A stretch of DNA of 64,000 bases from Candidatus Jettenia sp. AMX2 (lineage in GTDB: Bacteria; Planctomycetota; Brocadiia; Brocadiales; Brocadiaceae). The DNA lies in the NCBI GenBank assembly GCA_030583665.1, contig CP129469.1:682001-746000 (forward strand). Direction: 5' to 3'. Numbering within the stretch: the stretch's first letter is position 1; each line of letters opens with the position of its first letter. The position numbers and the translations under genes were made by a program. Below the pieces are notes generated by a model. The model was given only the letters and a program-made list of their open reading frames with translations, was not told the origin of the DNA and made no database searches. Shown here piece by piece: positions 45,208 to 55,543 of the stretch.

Positions 45208-46134
45208 TCTATCTACCTGTTCACATAATATTTTTACTGCTTCAGCCGACCGTTTCAGTGCCGCTGATTCTTCATGATTTAATCTGATCTCAAAAATCTG
45301 TTCAATACCTTTAGCGCCAAGTTTTACCGGCACGCCGGCAAAAATCCCGTTAATACCGTATTCTCCTTCACATAAAGCGGCACACGGCAATATTTTCTTT
45401 TTGTCCTTTACCATTGCTTCAATCATTTCTACGACTGCTGCCGAGGGGGCATAGAAAGCACTGCCTGTCTTAAGCAGATTCACAATCTCGGCTCCGCCAT
45501 CCCTTGTACGTTTTACCAGGGTATCCAGACGTTCCTTTGGAAGCAGTTCTTCAACAGAGACGCCTGCAACGGTGGTGTACCGAGTTGAAGGGACCATGGT
45601 ATCTCCATGCCCGCCCAGGACAAATGCCTGGATGTTCTCCACCGATACGTTAAGCTCCATCGCAATAAAAGTGCTAAATCGTGCAGCGTCCAGTACGCCT
45701 GCCATGCCTAGTATACGATGCTTGGGGAAACAGCTGGCCTTGTACGCCACATAGGTCATTACGTCAAGGGGGTTCGATACAACAATTAAAATGGCATCCG
45801 GTGATTCTTTTGCGGCATTTTCCACGACTTCTTTTACGATACCGGCATTGATTTTGAGTAAGTCATCCCTGCTCATTCCGGGTTTTCTTGCTACACCGGA
45901 GGTGATTACGATAATATCTGAATGTTTCGTTTCCCCGTATCCGTTGGTGCCGGTAATTTTCGAGTTATATCCGTAAACAGATCCGGATTCTAAAATATCC
46001 AGGGCCTTTCCCTGAGGCATATCCTGGATAATATCTACCAGAACTATATCGCCTGTCTCTTTCTCAAACAGACGCTGGGCGGTGGTCGCCCCTATATTCC
46101 CGGCACCAATAATGGTTATCTTTTTCCTCGGCAT
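45199..46134 (-). CDS. mdh: Malate dehydrogenase (LDH-like family)
   Basis: An NAD-dependent enzyme that interconverts malate and oxaloacetate, 311 residues. Rossmann motif [13 protein letters not shown] at the N-terminus, Asp in VLVDI for NAD preference, Arg-rich specificity loop [14 protein letters not shown] as in malate (not lactate) dehydrogenases, [12 protein letters not shown], and the catalytic His in [11 protein letters not shown]. Same type as in Chlorobium and other bacteria with LDH-like Mdh. AGGAG lies 6 nt before ATG. First of a minus-strand set mdh - sdhD - sdhC - sdhA. Confidence 0.97.
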   Translation of the reverse strand: MPRKKITIIGAGNIGATTAQRLFEKETGDIVLVDIIQDMPQGKALDILESGSVYGYNSKITGTNGYGETKHSDIIVITSGVARKPGMSRDDLLKINAGIVKEVVENAAKESPDAILIVVSNPLDVMTYVAYKASCFPKHRILGMAGVLDAARFSTFIAMELNVSVENIQAFVLGGHGDTMVPSTRYTTVAGVSVEELLPKERLDTLVKRTRDGGAEIVNLLKTGSAFYAPSAAVVEMIEAMVKDKKKILPCAALCEGEYGINGIFAGVPVKLGAKGIEQIFEIRLNHEESAALKRSAEAVKILCEQVDRLL

Positions 46135-46581
46135 AATAATCTCCTACAATTCTTCTCTTAAGGTACTTTACAATTACATGAGGCTTCTTCGGCAGCATTA
46201 TGTAATTTTATCTATTAGCCCCATAGGGAAACCATGATTATGGTTTTAACTTTTTTTTAATCCTGAAGGGATGTCATGATTATAGTAAAAGATACAAAAC
46301 ATAGGATAAACCCCGAAGGGGTGACAGAGAATACAGATTCTTCATGCTACCCCTTCGGGGTTGTTAATCATGGTTATGTATTGATTGGCTATAATTATTT
46401 CACCCCTTCGGGGTTACCTCATATTTACCCGCAGGTTAGGAGCGTGATTTGATAAGTTATAACAAACAAATGACTTATAGTTCTTAAGACTTTTTAAACT
46501 CAATTTTATAACCCCTCGCTTTTCAATTACTTACCGACTTGTGGATAAGGGTACGTTACTAAGGGGGATTTAGGGGATTGT
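46135..46581. repeat. Palindromic repeat cluster between icd and mdh
   Basis: Several copies of the palindrome CCCCGAAGGGGT (near 46265 in degenerate form, 46312, 46360 and 46402), linked to ATGATTATAG-like words. The copies at 46312-46325 and 46359-46374 face each other and can form one long hairpin. The same family is at 29038-29115. No gene is evident. The hairpin may act as a terminator for icd or a processing site. Confidence 0.7.
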
Positions 46582-47829
46582 CTATCGTGATACCATATTC
46601 TTTATGATTTCATCAGCAAACTCAGAACATTTGACGAGTCTGGCATCCTTCATCTGGCGTTCAAGATCGTATGTTACTGTTTTCTGTTGAATGGTCTTTT
46701 CCAGAGACCTGATAATCATATCTGATACCTTGTTCCATCCTAAATGTTCGAGCATCATAACCCCTGATAAGATAACAGAACCCGGATTAACCAGATCCTT
46801 CCCCGCATATTTAGGGGCAGTACCGTGGGTGGCCTCAAAAACAGCGGCTTTATCACCGATATTAGCGCCGGGGGCCATGCCCAGACCACCTACCTGTGCG
46901 GCACAGGCATCGGAAATATAATCGCCGTTCAGGTTCGGTGTCGCAATCACATCATATTCCTCTGGTCTTAAAAGTACCTGCTGGAACATAGCATCGGCGA
47001 TCCTGTCCTTTATAACAATTTTACCCTTTGGTATCTTGCCCTTATATTTTTTTTCAACGTCCTCTTCGGTTACGATAAATTTTGAAAATTTCTCTTTGGC
47101 AACCTCATAACCCCATTCGCGGAAGGCGCCTTCAGTAAATTTCATGATATTACCCTTATGCATAAGGGTAACACTTCTGCGTTTCCTGTCAATTGCATAT
47201 TGTATAGCACGGCTCACGAGTCTCTTTGTGCCTGTTACACTTATTGGTTTGATGCCGATGCCAGAATCTTTCCGGATATTCTTCCCCAACTCTTTTCCAA
47301 TAAATGCAATAAGTTTTTTTGCCTCAGGTGACCCTTTTTTATATTCAATTCCTGTATAGACGTCCTCTGTATTTTCCCTGAAGATAACAACGTTCAGTTT
47401 CTCAGGCGATTTCACCGGGCTGGGTACACCTTCGAAATAGCGTACAGGCCTTACACACGCATAGAGGTCAAGCTCCTGCCTGAGGGCCACATTGAGGCTT
47501 CTGATGCCGCCTCCTACAGGAGTTGTCAGCGGCCCTTTGATAGCTACCTTATATTTTTTTATAGCATCAAGGGTATTCTTCGGAAGCCATTCACCAGATT
47601 CTTTGTATGCTTGTTCTCCTGCAAAAATCTCCTTCCAGCAAATGCGTTTTTTGTCCTTGTAAACCTTGCTTATGGCAGCGTCAAAAACGCGGACAGATGC
47701 ATTCCAGATGTCGGGTCCTGTGCCATCTCCGCGGATAAACGGGATAACGGGGTTGTTCGGTACGACCAGGCGGTTTTTTTCAACAGTAATTGCAGTCCCA
47801 TTTTCTGAAATGTTTTTCTTTTTAAGCAA
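46582..47829 (-). CDS. icd: Isocitrate dehydrogenase, NADP-dependent type
   Basis: A TCA enzyme of 415 residues, same length as E. coli Icd, oxidising isocitrate to 2-oxoglutarate. [14 protein letters not shown] near the N-terminus, substrate loop [19 protein letters not shown] (with the Ser that E. coli phosphorylates), and [11 protein letters not shown] with Lys-Tyr, which indicates NADP rather than NAD. TTG start with GGGAGG 9 nt upstream. It precedes the mdh-sdh set on the same strand but is separated by a repeat cluster. Confidence 0.97.
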   Translation of the reverse strand: MLKKKNISENGTAITVEKNRLVVPNNPVIPFIRGDGTGPDIWNASVRVFDAAISKVYKDKKRICWKEIFAGEQAYKESGEWLPKNTLDAIKKYKVAIKGPLTTPVGGGIRSLNVALRQELDLYACVRPVRYFEGVPSPVKSPEKLNVVIFRENTEDVYTGIEYKKGSPEAKKLIAFIGKELGKNIRKDSGIGIKPISVTGTKRLVSRAIQYAIDRKRRSVTLMHKGNIMKFTEGAFREWGYEVAKEKFSKFIVTEEDVEKKYKGKIPKGKIVIKDRIADAMFQQVLLRPEEYDVIATPNLNGDYISDACAAQVGGLGMAPGANIGDKAAVFEATHGTAPKYAGKDLVNPGSVILSGVMMLEHLGWNKVSDMIIRSLEKTIQQKTVTYDLERQMKDARLVKCSEFADEIIKNMVSR

Positions 47830-48306
47830 CAGTATTTACCTCCCTCTTGGTATTTGTAATTTCTTAATCTTACTTGTATTTTTCTTCGTGAGCTTTGTGA
47901 CCTTAGCAGTTAGAAAATTTTGGTTGTAGCTACACTATTCAATCTGTCGTTCCTGTAACTCTGTATTTGCCTACAGATACATCTTATCCCCGCTATACTA
48001 CCCGCATGACAATACGATTTCAACTATAAAAACGTTTTCAATGAAGAGTGTTGTCCTCTCTGTGATGTTATTGCCAAATAAGGTAATTTTGTAACAATTT
48101 AGTTTTTTTAAAAGAGTAGGGGCGAAGCATTTGCTATAAATTGGTATAAATGCGTTCATATCTAAACCGGCAAAATGCTTCGCCCCTACACTGTGCAATA
48201 AACATCGCCATTGTTGGCATTTTTTAAAAAATTAAATTGTTACAATAAATCACAATTTATGAACCCTTAAAGTATAGTTCCGCTCAGCCACCTTTCTGTA
48301 AAAATT
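47830..48306. other. Gene-free divergent spacer upstream of icd and the metallophosphoesterase
   Basis: A 477-bp region between divergent genes. It contains the second nested inverted-repeat element (48089-48245). The rest is AT-rich; promoters for both directions are expected but I could not place them reliably. Confidence 0.7.
48089..48245. mobile_element. Nested inverted-repeat MITE-like element, copy 2
   Basis: A 157-bp element with terminal inverted repeats of the same family as copy 1 (TTGTAACAATTTAG start). The outer arms and the flank ACTGTGC...TTGGCATTTT are in the same orientation as in copy 1, but the inner 74-bp core (48116-48189) is the reverse complement of the core of copy 1 with 73 of 74 matching positions. 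No coding capacity and no clear target duplication. Confidence 0.8.
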
Positions 48307-50664
48307 TTGATAAAAAATAATGAACTCCTTCTTCAAAACAGGTATAATGTGAACCCCTACATTGAAGATCTGCTTTTTACAATACAAAACTACCTGACAG
48401 AATATGAAGAAAGGAAGATATCCCACATGACTATAAAGGATGAATTTCCCATAATAATAAGCCCAAACCTCGGTTGCCCCCTTATAATCTCCGTTAAAGA
48501 ACTTGGACACGGAAAGACCATTTCTCTCATCGTTGCCGGAAAATACGGCGGTGCTGTGATACCGTTAAGGAATGAGTTCATTGGGAATTTGTCTTTACGG
48601 CTTTCTTATTCCCACAAAGGGGAGAAAAAAACCACAGACATTCCCTTGTCTCTTAAAGGAGAACCCGAAGAGATCGTTGAATGGAACCTGCTTTCGGGTT
48701 TCAAAAGCATGGATGAAACACGTGAGGTTATGAATAGCGAACTCCATTATAAGGTTTTAGGCGAACAAACACGATATTGGAAACTTAGCGTTGCCATAGC
48801 TGATGTTGAAGATTTCAAAACCCTTTTACAACAGAAAAACGGTAAATATTTGCCTTGTCTTTACGATCTGGTATATTCAGACAGAACAAGAAAGTGGGAA
48901 AGGATTAATTATCATGCTATACAATTTATAGAGGATTTTAGTACAGACTGTAAATTTATCCATCTTACCGACCTTCATGTTGCCACAAGAAACGATGAGA
49001 TCCTTGCTGAAGTGGTAAAGGTTAAGAATAAAAATAGCAGGAAGGAGATCGAAAAGAGATTTATTAATTTTAATAATAATCTGAGGGATTTTATCTGTGA
49101 AGCAAACCGTTTGGCCGAAGAAGGGAACCTCCATTTTGTAGTAATTACCGGTGATCTGGTAGATTTTGCTTTTCATGGTTGGGAAGAGGAAACAAATCCT
49201 GATGAGAATAACTGGAAGACTTTTATTAACATACTGACCGGCAGGGAAGAGAAGAAGGATCAAAATACCACGGGTATAAAAGTAGCTGTCTTTACCTCGA
49301 CCGGGAACCATGACTGGCGTCTTCATCCTTACGATCCGAACCTGTCTGATTACAATAGAAAAACCCTTGGTCTGAAGAAGGATGAATTGAAAAACTACAA
49401 TTTTAAATGCTTTGATTCAGCAGAATATCCTGAGGATGAACGGGCAAGGTTATCAAGGGAAATAACAGCCCGTGCGTTTGAAAGAGTTAACCTTGATGCC
49501 CTGATAAAAACTGATAAATGGAAGATAAGGGTTGAAAAATTTCTTACCAGTATGTTCGGAATCTGGATTATGCGTATTGTACCTTTTCTCGGTGTTATAG
49601 GGATTGGTGAACAGGTAAGGCCGGAAGTATTGAGTTATCTGAGTTATATTTCTCATGCGGTAATTTTCGGGGTTGCGGGTTTGCTGACCTGGGGAATTAA
49701 CAAGTTTATACAGTACCGGACCCGCAGAATAGTTGATTTGCTGGTGACGAATCCTTTGCATTCCGAAGCCACTGCCCTCCATTATTATCTCAGGCATATA
49801 AATCCTTACCTCGATTATGCTTTTCGTTACGGAGGTCACCATTTTATAGTTATGGACACAGGGGCTGATGTATTTATCGGTAAGCTTCTGGACGGAAAGG
49901 AGATTAAAGATCTGAAAAGAGTGAGTCTTGAGGATAACATTTTGGGCGGAGCGCCAGACTCAAGGGCATTTGATTCTGAACAGGCTTACTATAACTGGAG
50001 TCAGATACTATGGTTAGAAATGGTTGTTGCTGCAATTCCCAAAAGGCTGGAAAACGGAAATGGCATGACCTTTGCATTTTTACATGCGCCACCGATAAAT
50101 CCTCCTGACAATATTGATCTGAGTGAGGTGCAGGAGAAAAAACAACATGGCAGGGAACATACATGGATACCAGAACCAAAGGAAGGTAGCCGGATATACA
50201 GATCTATAAAAGATATTATTGCATTTTTGAAAAACATGTTGCGAAATCAGGGTAAAAAAGTATTGAAACCGGGAGAAGAATGCAACCTTACCTATGGAAC
50301 AATTAATCATTATCTTAGCCAGTTTTTCTATCTTTGCATGGGATATAGAGAGGGGGACCTCGTAAAACTGGATACAGATCGTAAATTTGGGTTAGTCGAT
50401 ATAGTTTTTTCCGGACACGCCCATAAGAATATTGAATTCAGGATAGAAAAGGATACAAATCATAAGGTCAGAATATTCCACGATGAATACAGCAAGGATT
50501 TTAATCCTGCAAAACCCTACGAATGGTGGAGGAAGAGTCCGGTAATTGTTCAAACTGCAGCATGCGGAGTGCTGGGGGAATTTGATGAAAATCCGCCATA
50601 CTACAGGGAAGTGGTTATAGAAAATGGACAGGTTACCGTCTTTCGGGTAAAGACGGTACGTTAA
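48307..50664 (+). CDS. Large calcineurin-like metallophosphoesterase with internal membrane hairpin
   Basis: A 785-residue protein with a two-metal phosphoesterase core split by insertions. Metal-site motifs are TDLHV (D222, H224), TGDLVDF (D283), TGNHDWR (N334, H335), FLHAPP (H593) and FSGHAH (H704, H706), all intact. Two adjacent hydrophobic segments (about 413-432 and 445-465) lie inside an insertion between GNHD and the later histidines and could anchor the enzyme in a membrane. The N-terminal 200 residues resemble no domain I know. Substrate unknown (phosphodiester, phospholipid or nucleotide). TTG start without a good ribosome binding site; GTG 48349 is an alternative. Confidence 0.85.
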   Translation: MIKNNELLLQNRYNVNPYIEDLLFTIQNYLTEYEERKISHMTIKDEFPIIISPNLGCPLIISVKELGHGKTISLIVAGKYGGAVIPLRNEFIGNLSLRLSYSHKGEKKTTDIPLSLKGEPEEIVEWNLLSGFKSMDETREVMNSELHYKVLGEQTRYWKLSVAIADVEDFKTLLQQKNGKYLPCLYDLVYSDRTRKWERINYHAIQFIEDFSTDCKFIHLTDLHVATRNDEILAEVVKVKNKNSRKEIEKRFINFNNNLRDFICEANRLAEEGNLHFVVITGDLVDFAFHGWEEETNPDENNWKTFINILTGREEKKDQNTTGIKVAVFTSTGNHDWRLHPYDPNLSDYNRKTLGLKKDELKNYNFKCFDSAEYPEDERARLSREITARAFERVNLDALIKTDKWKIRVEKFLTSMFGIWIMRIVPFLGVIGIGEQVRPEVLSYLSYISHAVIFGVAGLLTWGINKFIQYRTRRIVDLLVTNPLHSEATALHYYLRHINPYLDYAFRYGGHHFIVMDTGADVFIGKLLDGKEIKDLKRVSLEDNILGGAPDSRAFDSEQAYYNWSQILWLEMVVAAIPKRLENGNGMTFAFLHAPPINPPDNIDLSEVQEKKQHGREHTWIPEPKEGSRIYRSIKDIIAFLKNMLRNQGKKVLKPGEECNLTYGTINHYLSQFFYLCMGYREGDLVKLDTDRKFGLVDIVFSGHAHKNIEFRIEKDTNHKVRIFHDEYSKDFNPAKPYEWWRKSPVIVQTAACGVLGEFDENPPYYREVVIENGQVTVFRVKTVR

Positions 50665-50996
50665 AAAGAGCTGTATCATTATTATCCGTACAAGAGTAAT
50701 TACCCTGACAGGGTTCTCAACCCTCTCAGGGTTTTCGGATTTATCCTGTGACGTGAAACTGCCTGGGTAATTACGAAAAAAATGTCATTGCGAGGAACGA
50801 AGTGACGAAGCAATCTCATGGTTATGGAGGAGGGATTGCTTTAGGCTTCGCCTTCGCAATGACGGGTGAGTGTGTCATTAGGGTGTTTTCCCTTGTTATA
50901 GTGAATCCCCTCCATGTGTCATTGCGAGCGTAAGCAAAACAATCCCAAAGAAAAGTGAATTGTCATGATGATCTTATCTTAAATAATATCTTTCAC
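50665..50996. repeat. Repeat-filled spacer with a second copy of the 168-bp repeat
   Basis: Positions 50695-50863 are a close copy of 21613-21780 (AGTAATTACCCTGACAGGG at the left, CGCAATGAC at the right). A GAGCGTAAGCAAAACAATC fragment follows near 50925. The flanking genes are convergent. No gene is evident. Confidence 0.8.
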
Positions 50997-53900
50997 TTAC
51001 CATGATGCTACCATATGCTCGGCGTTCCTCTCGGCAAGCGCTGCAATGGTTAACGATGGATTTACCCCCAGGGCTTTCGGGAAGATTGAACCATCCAGTA
51101 CATACAAATTGGGATAATTAAATACCTCTCCTCCATGATTGACAACCCCATTCTGCACATCCGTCCCCATTTTACAACCTCCAAGCGGATGCACCGTCAC
51201 AAGGATATTTAATAAAGACCATAAGGGATTTGGCTCATAATTTCCCCCAAGCCCTTCTTCTGTAATGTGGGTGAGAACCCTTTTCATATTGTTAAATAAA
51301 GGTAAACTGTTTTTATGTTCCCAATGAATGTCTAATTTATTGTCCTTTAATCTGATCTCTCCATCAGAAGCGTCCCTTCCGATGATCAGATACATTAAAC
51401 AATTACGAACGGACTCTTTTGAAAATGATCGTATGGTATCTGTTATCCTGTTGCCTCCATTAAGCCCGAGTTTATGAAATATCTCGGTCAGAAAGGAATA
51501 AATATCTTTTTTGTCCGATTCAAGAAAATTTTTAATGCACTCTTTCATTTCCGGCATACGGTTAATCTTGTCTAACTGTGGTAAAAGGCTATTGGCAAAC
51601 GGAACCAATGCCTCCGGGAATCCGCCTTCTTCAACGACAAACTTCACATTGGGCGGTTGGGTAGACTGAAAATCAATTGATGAAGTAATTGTAGGGCCAC
51701 GCATACTATCTGTAACGACTTTCGTATTAATAGCAAATGCCTGTAAGTCTCCATTTCCGGAAAAATTGCTTCCAAGCATTTCACTCAGTTTTGGCAAACT
51801 CCCGTTTTGTTTGCATCTCAGCAGGAGCTCTGTTGAGCCTAATACACCGGCGGCGACAATAACTTTTTTTCCTCTGACCCTTCCCTCAGTGTTATTTGCA
51901 AGATTCCGGTAATGAACGATATAGCCTTCCCCGCCACCTTCTGCCGGCTCTATCTTTACCACTTCGTGTTCCGGAAAAAGTTCAGCTCCATAATCTATAG
52001 CTTCTTTGAGGTAGTTAAGATCAAGGGTGTTTTTTGCACTTCTGTTGCAAACAAGAACACAATTGCTGCATGCCCTGCACGGAGAAGACCCTGCTTCAAT
52101 TTTGTCATTTTTGCCAAATTTGTTTGTATCGTCAAAGGGCTGGATTGCAAGATTTACAAGCTGCCACCGTCCTTCATCCGTTGACCCGGCTGCTTTTTTT
52201 AAAGCCAGGGTCTTGGAAAACAGTTGAGTCATGGGAGGTGAGTCAATCTTGCGAACATTGAGTTTCTTTTCCACATTGGTGAAATATCTGTCCAACTCCC
52301 TGAGATTAATTTCCACCGGCCAGTCTTTATCAAATGAATCCTCTTCAGGACGCATCAGCACGTTTGCGTATATTAATGAGCCGCCTCCGACACCGTTAGC
52401 CTGAAAGACATGAATGTTTTTGAAGATTCTGTAATCAAACAATCCATTTTTAAGAGGGGTGCGAAACATGGGAACGAGATCAAATATGCTTTTTACCTTA
52501 ACCCTGCCGCGCCATTTCTTACCCCTTTCAAGGACACAGACACTCTTTCCGGCTTTTGCCAGCTTATACGCCGTTGCGGATCCTCCAAATCCTGAGCCTA
52601 TAACGATCGCGTCATACTCCTCTTCCATTTTCATAAAACGTGAGAAAAGGAAGGGCAAGTATGTTTCTCCCAGTTTTCCCAAAATGAATCCAAAGAAATT
52701 GAGAATGACCTTCTTTTTAGCAGCCTTGTTAGATGCGCGGACTTCGATGGATGACAGCAAAGAAGGTAATTTTGCCAGGTTAAACCTCATAATGCCTGAT
52801 GCAGCAATTTTGCCTTTTTCTGTATTTCCCTCATAAATTGTTACAAAAAGGGTTGTCATGTCCATAATCGGGTCTAATGGATTAAAGATGTCCCAAAACT
52901 TCCGTTCTATTTCCTTAACACCATGAAAAAAGTATCTCTTGCCTGTTACCGGTGAGGTAAAATTAAACCGGTACTGCATCTTTTTCGTATCGGTATTTTT
53001 ATCAATAATAAAAAGGTTAAATATACCATTTTCTATCTTCAACTCTGTTCCAAAAGGTCGGCAATTGAATGTTCCTTCAAGGGTTGCTTTGTGTTCTGTG
53101 GTTTCTATAAAATCATTAACCTTATCGATGGAAATCCGAGCCTGAAAATCAATCTTGTTATTATTCCTTTTCCCTCTTTTTTCTCCCTTTTTTGGATTTT
53201 CGGTATTTTCACCGATATATCCCGACATGCTTTCTGTAAAAGTCAGTTCCGGGAACAGGTCGCCGGGTACATGAGCCTTCGTTTCATTTAAAATGAGTAA
53301 TGTCCGTTCCGGATCTATCGGGATTTGGGTAATGGCCAGCCGCTCTGTGTATTGTTTTTTGTTACGCATATACCAGAAAAACAGTATTCCGCCTGTCGAC
53401 AAATCACCGCTGATAAAGAAAAACAGGGTATAGGTAACGGCCGTATCCAGTGAATGCATAAAAAATACATATTGAATGAGATGAAATACCCCGATGGTAG
53501 CCCTGAATAAAAAATTAAGCCAGAACATTTTGACGTTCCACACATCAAGATAGAACAGGAAGTGGGCTACAGACTGAACAATAATGAAAAAGCCCGCCCA
53601 CTGGATAAAAAAGGCAGGAATTGCAATAAACTCGCCGGCAAAACCATACTTCTTTAATAATGGATATCCAACAATAATAAAAAATGTACCAAGGCAGAAA
53701 TCCCATATTGCCAGAAGCAACATAAGGTTACGAAAATATTTATCAAGCAGGGCACCTATCCGGTTATACAGGTTTGACAAGCGTTGTATGATTTTTGGCG
53801 GGGCATAATCATAGGCTTCCCTCTCTGCCTTCCTGAATAAGCTGAAGATCGTAATGCAGGCAGCGAGATCGAAGAAAGAAAAAAACATGATAAATATTTT

Positions 53901-54686
53901 GAACAACAAATTTCCTTCCCCGGTTGCAGTCCAGTACCAGTAAAGGGCAGGCCACAAAGCCCGGAACAAGCCGCTTGTTATGACCGCTGTGCGGTATTTA
54001 TAGACATTCTTGAAACCCAGGAACTGGATATAGGCAATGTTTAACAAAAACATCCCCGTTGCACGTGTCCAGAAGGGATCGACGGTATAGGTTATATCAA
54101 AAAATCCCAGCCAGAATTTTGGGATAAGTATCCAGTTCCAGCAAATGAGAAACTCGGCAATGGCCAACGCCAAAAGAATACTGCGAAGCAAAGGAGGTCC
54201 TGCATTACGTATAGCAAATATTCTGATGGTATTGCTGCTGGTGTCGACCGGCGCCTTATCACCAAAAAAGAAGGGGATTTTTAACCTTCTCATCGAATAA
54301 AGAATAAACGCACTTATGAATACATCTCCAACGGCAGAAGCAATGAATACAATGTGCAGGAGGGTAACGGGTGTATTCCAGAGAAAAACAGCAGAGGCAT
54401 ATACAAAAGGGAAGGAAAGTCTTATAAGGACTGTCATATTCAGGCATGTGGAATATTTATAAGGATTTTTAAATGCCATGTATTGTATATAAACATATTG
54501 ATAGAGAAACAGCCCTGTGCAGATCATAAAAAACTGTGGTTGCGCATACGTCTCCATATGAAGGACTGAAAACAGGTGCTGGCCGAAAAAGATAAAAATA
54601 GTGCCTAAAATGAAATCAAAACCTGCAAGCCCTAAAAACAGGAATCGTAGTATATATTCAATTTTCGGGGTATCATTCTTTCTCAT
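50997..54686 (-). CDS. GMC-type oxidoreductase fused to a triplicated multi-TM module
   Basis: A 1229-residue fusion (numbers below count from a TTG two codons upstream). Residues about 10-445 form three repeats of a four-helix membrane module, each with a segment like GLFLYQYVYIQYMAFKNPYKY (first) and GMFLLNIAYIQFLGFKNVYK (second). Residues about 515-660 are a beta-rich domain that appears related to parts of the 947-residue protein upstream. The C-terminal flavoprotein (about 690-1231) is GMC/cholesterol-oxidase-like: IGSGFGGSATAYKLAKAG for FAD, GVGGGSLIYANVL, a Cys cluster CRACSNCVLVC before AKNTLDLNYL, catalytic His in VTVHPLGGCKMG (H1168) and NPSLTIAALAERNA. It probably oxidises a hydrophobic alcohol at the membrane. 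ATG 54686 has GGAG 9 nt upstream. Confidence 0.85.
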   Translation of the reverse strand: MRKNDTPKIEYILRFLFLGLAGFDFILGTIFIFFGQHLFSVLHMETYAQPQFFMICTGLFLYQYVYIQYMAFKNPYKYSTCLNMTVLIRLSFPFVYASAVFLWNTPVTLLHIVFIASAVGDVFISAFILYSMRRLKIPFFFGDKAPVDTSSNTIRIFAIRNAGPPLLRSILLALAIAEFLICWNWILIPKFWLGFFDITYTVDPFWTRATGMFLLNIAYIQFLGFKNVYKYRTAVITSGLFRALWPALYWYWTATGEGNLLFKIFIMFFSFFDLAACITIFSLFRKAEREAYDYAPPKIIQRLSNLYNRIGALLDKYFRNLMLLLAIWDFCLGTFFIIVGYPLLKKYGFAGEFIAIPAFFIQWAGFFIIVQSVAHFLFYLDVWNVKMFWLNFLFRATIGVFHLIQYVFFMHSLDTAVTYTLFFFISGDLSTGGILFFWYMRNKKQYTERLAITQIPIDPERTLLILNETKAHVPGDLFPELTFTESMSGYIGENTENPKKGEKRGKRNNNKIDFQARISIDKVNDFIETTEHKATLEGTFNCRPFGTELKIENGIFNLFIIDKNTDTKKMQYRFNFTSPVTGKRYFFHGVKEIERKFWDIFNPLDPIMDMTTLFVTIYEGNTEKGKIAASGIMRFNLAKLPSLLSSIEVRASNKAAKKKVILNFFGFILGKLGETYLPFLFSRFMKMEEEYDAIVIGSGFGGSATAYKLAKAGKSVCVLERGKKWRGRVKVKSIFDLVPMFRTPLKNGLFDYRIFKNIHVFQANGVGGGSLIYANVLMRPEEDSFDKDWPVEINLRELDRYFTNVEKKLNVRKIDSPPMTQLFSKTLALKKAAGSTDEGRWQLVNLAIQPFDDTNKFGKNDKIEAGSSPCRACSNCVLVCNRSAKNTLDLNYLKEAIDYGAELFPEHEVVKIEPAEGGGEGYIVHYRNLANNTEGRVRGKKVIVAAGVLGSTELLLRCKQNGSLPKLSEMLGSNFSGNGDLQAFAINTKVVTDSMRGPTITSSIDFQSTQPPNVKFVVEEGGFPEALVPFANSLLPQLDKINRMPEMKECIKNFLESDKKDIYSFLTEIFHKLGLNGGNRITDTIRSFSKESVRNCLMYLIIGRDASDGEIRLKDNKLDIHWEHKNSLPLFNNMKRVLTHITEEGLGGNYEPNPLWSLLNILVTVHPLGGCKMGTDVQNGVVNHGGEVFNYPNLYVLDGSIFPKALGVNPSLTIAALAERNAEHMVASW

Positions 54687-54803
54687 ATTCAAGACTCCGT
54701 TCGTGTTTGATTGTACGTTACAGAAAGGGATTTCTATTACTTAAATTTGTGATGTATGCCTGTAATCTGCGGTACTACATTTTTCCCATTTCAGGAATTA
54801 ATC

Positions 54804-55541
54804 CTAAGACATTTCATTTACGATCATTGCGCTGAAACAATAATGAAAAGTAAATTCCAGCGGCCAGGCGCCAACCACCAGAAATGCCGGTGGTACATTA
54901 TTATTTGCAAATAGCCAGATTCCTGCCTGAGATCCGAGATATTCACTGGCAAGCCCGATTATCCAGGCTGCTATGGTTATACAGATGATTTTCCTGCCTG
55001 TAAATTTAAAAGAAGAATAGAGTGCAAATACAAACAGTAAACTATAATAAACCCAGAACCACAGGGTAATCGTCTGTTTGAATCTTTGTGATGTGATAAC
55101 CAGGAAGGCAAAGAGAAACACAATCCAGCACGTAGCAAATAACCACTTTCTGTTAGTTTTTATAACAGGTGGTACCGGCAAGGTGAGCATCTTTGCCGTT
55201 AAACCATACATGGCAATTGCAACAAAAATAAACATAAAAATTGCGACAAAGAACGTCTTGCCCTCATTGGTATAAACCCAGATATCAGAACCGGTACCCA
55301 CCATCTGCGTGATATATCCTGTAGTACCTGCAACCGGAATTAGCGAAAGGAGACGTTTTGTGCTCATCTGAAAACATACAACATAAAAATCAAAAAGGAT
55401 GATAACACTGCCAAAAATAACAAACGGGATATAATGTATTGGTTTTCTGAAATAGCCTTCAAATATCATGACAAGAAGACTTATTATCATAATCGGGAGG
55501 AGAATACCGATCGATAATTTCTTATTGATCTGTTTTTCCAT
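54804..55541 (-). CDS. Seven-TM membrane protein of unknown function
   Basis: A 245-residue integral membrane protein with about seven hydrophobic helices. The last third holds the pattern SEYLGSQAGIWLFANNNVPP followed by WPLEFTFHYCFSAMIVNE, with Glu and His in the membrane, reminiscent of lipid- or carotenoid-modifying membrane proteins, but I cannot name a family. The chosen ATG 55541 lies 2 nt after the stop of the upstream DUF362-type gene, so the two are surely co-transcribed. It stands between that gene and the GMC fusion and is likely part of the same membrane pathway. Confidence 0.75.
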   Translation of the reverse strand: MEKQINKKLSIGILLPIMIISLLVMIFEGYFRKPIHYIPFVIFGSVIILFDFYVVCFQMSTKRLLSLIPVAGTTGYITQMVGTGSDIWVYTNEGKTFFVAIFMFIFVAIAMYGLTAKMLTLPVPPVIKTNRKWLFATCWIVFLFAFLVITSQRFKQTITLWFWVYYSLLFVFALYSSFKFTGRKIICITIAAWIIGLASEYLGSQAGIWLFANNNVPPAFLVVGAWPLEFTFHYCFSAMIVNEMS

Positions 55542-55543
55542 AT

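Noticed and set aside
46255-46420. Repeated palindromes considered as a CRISPR array
   Set aside because: Units are unevenly spaced, the palindromes are too short and no cas genes are present.
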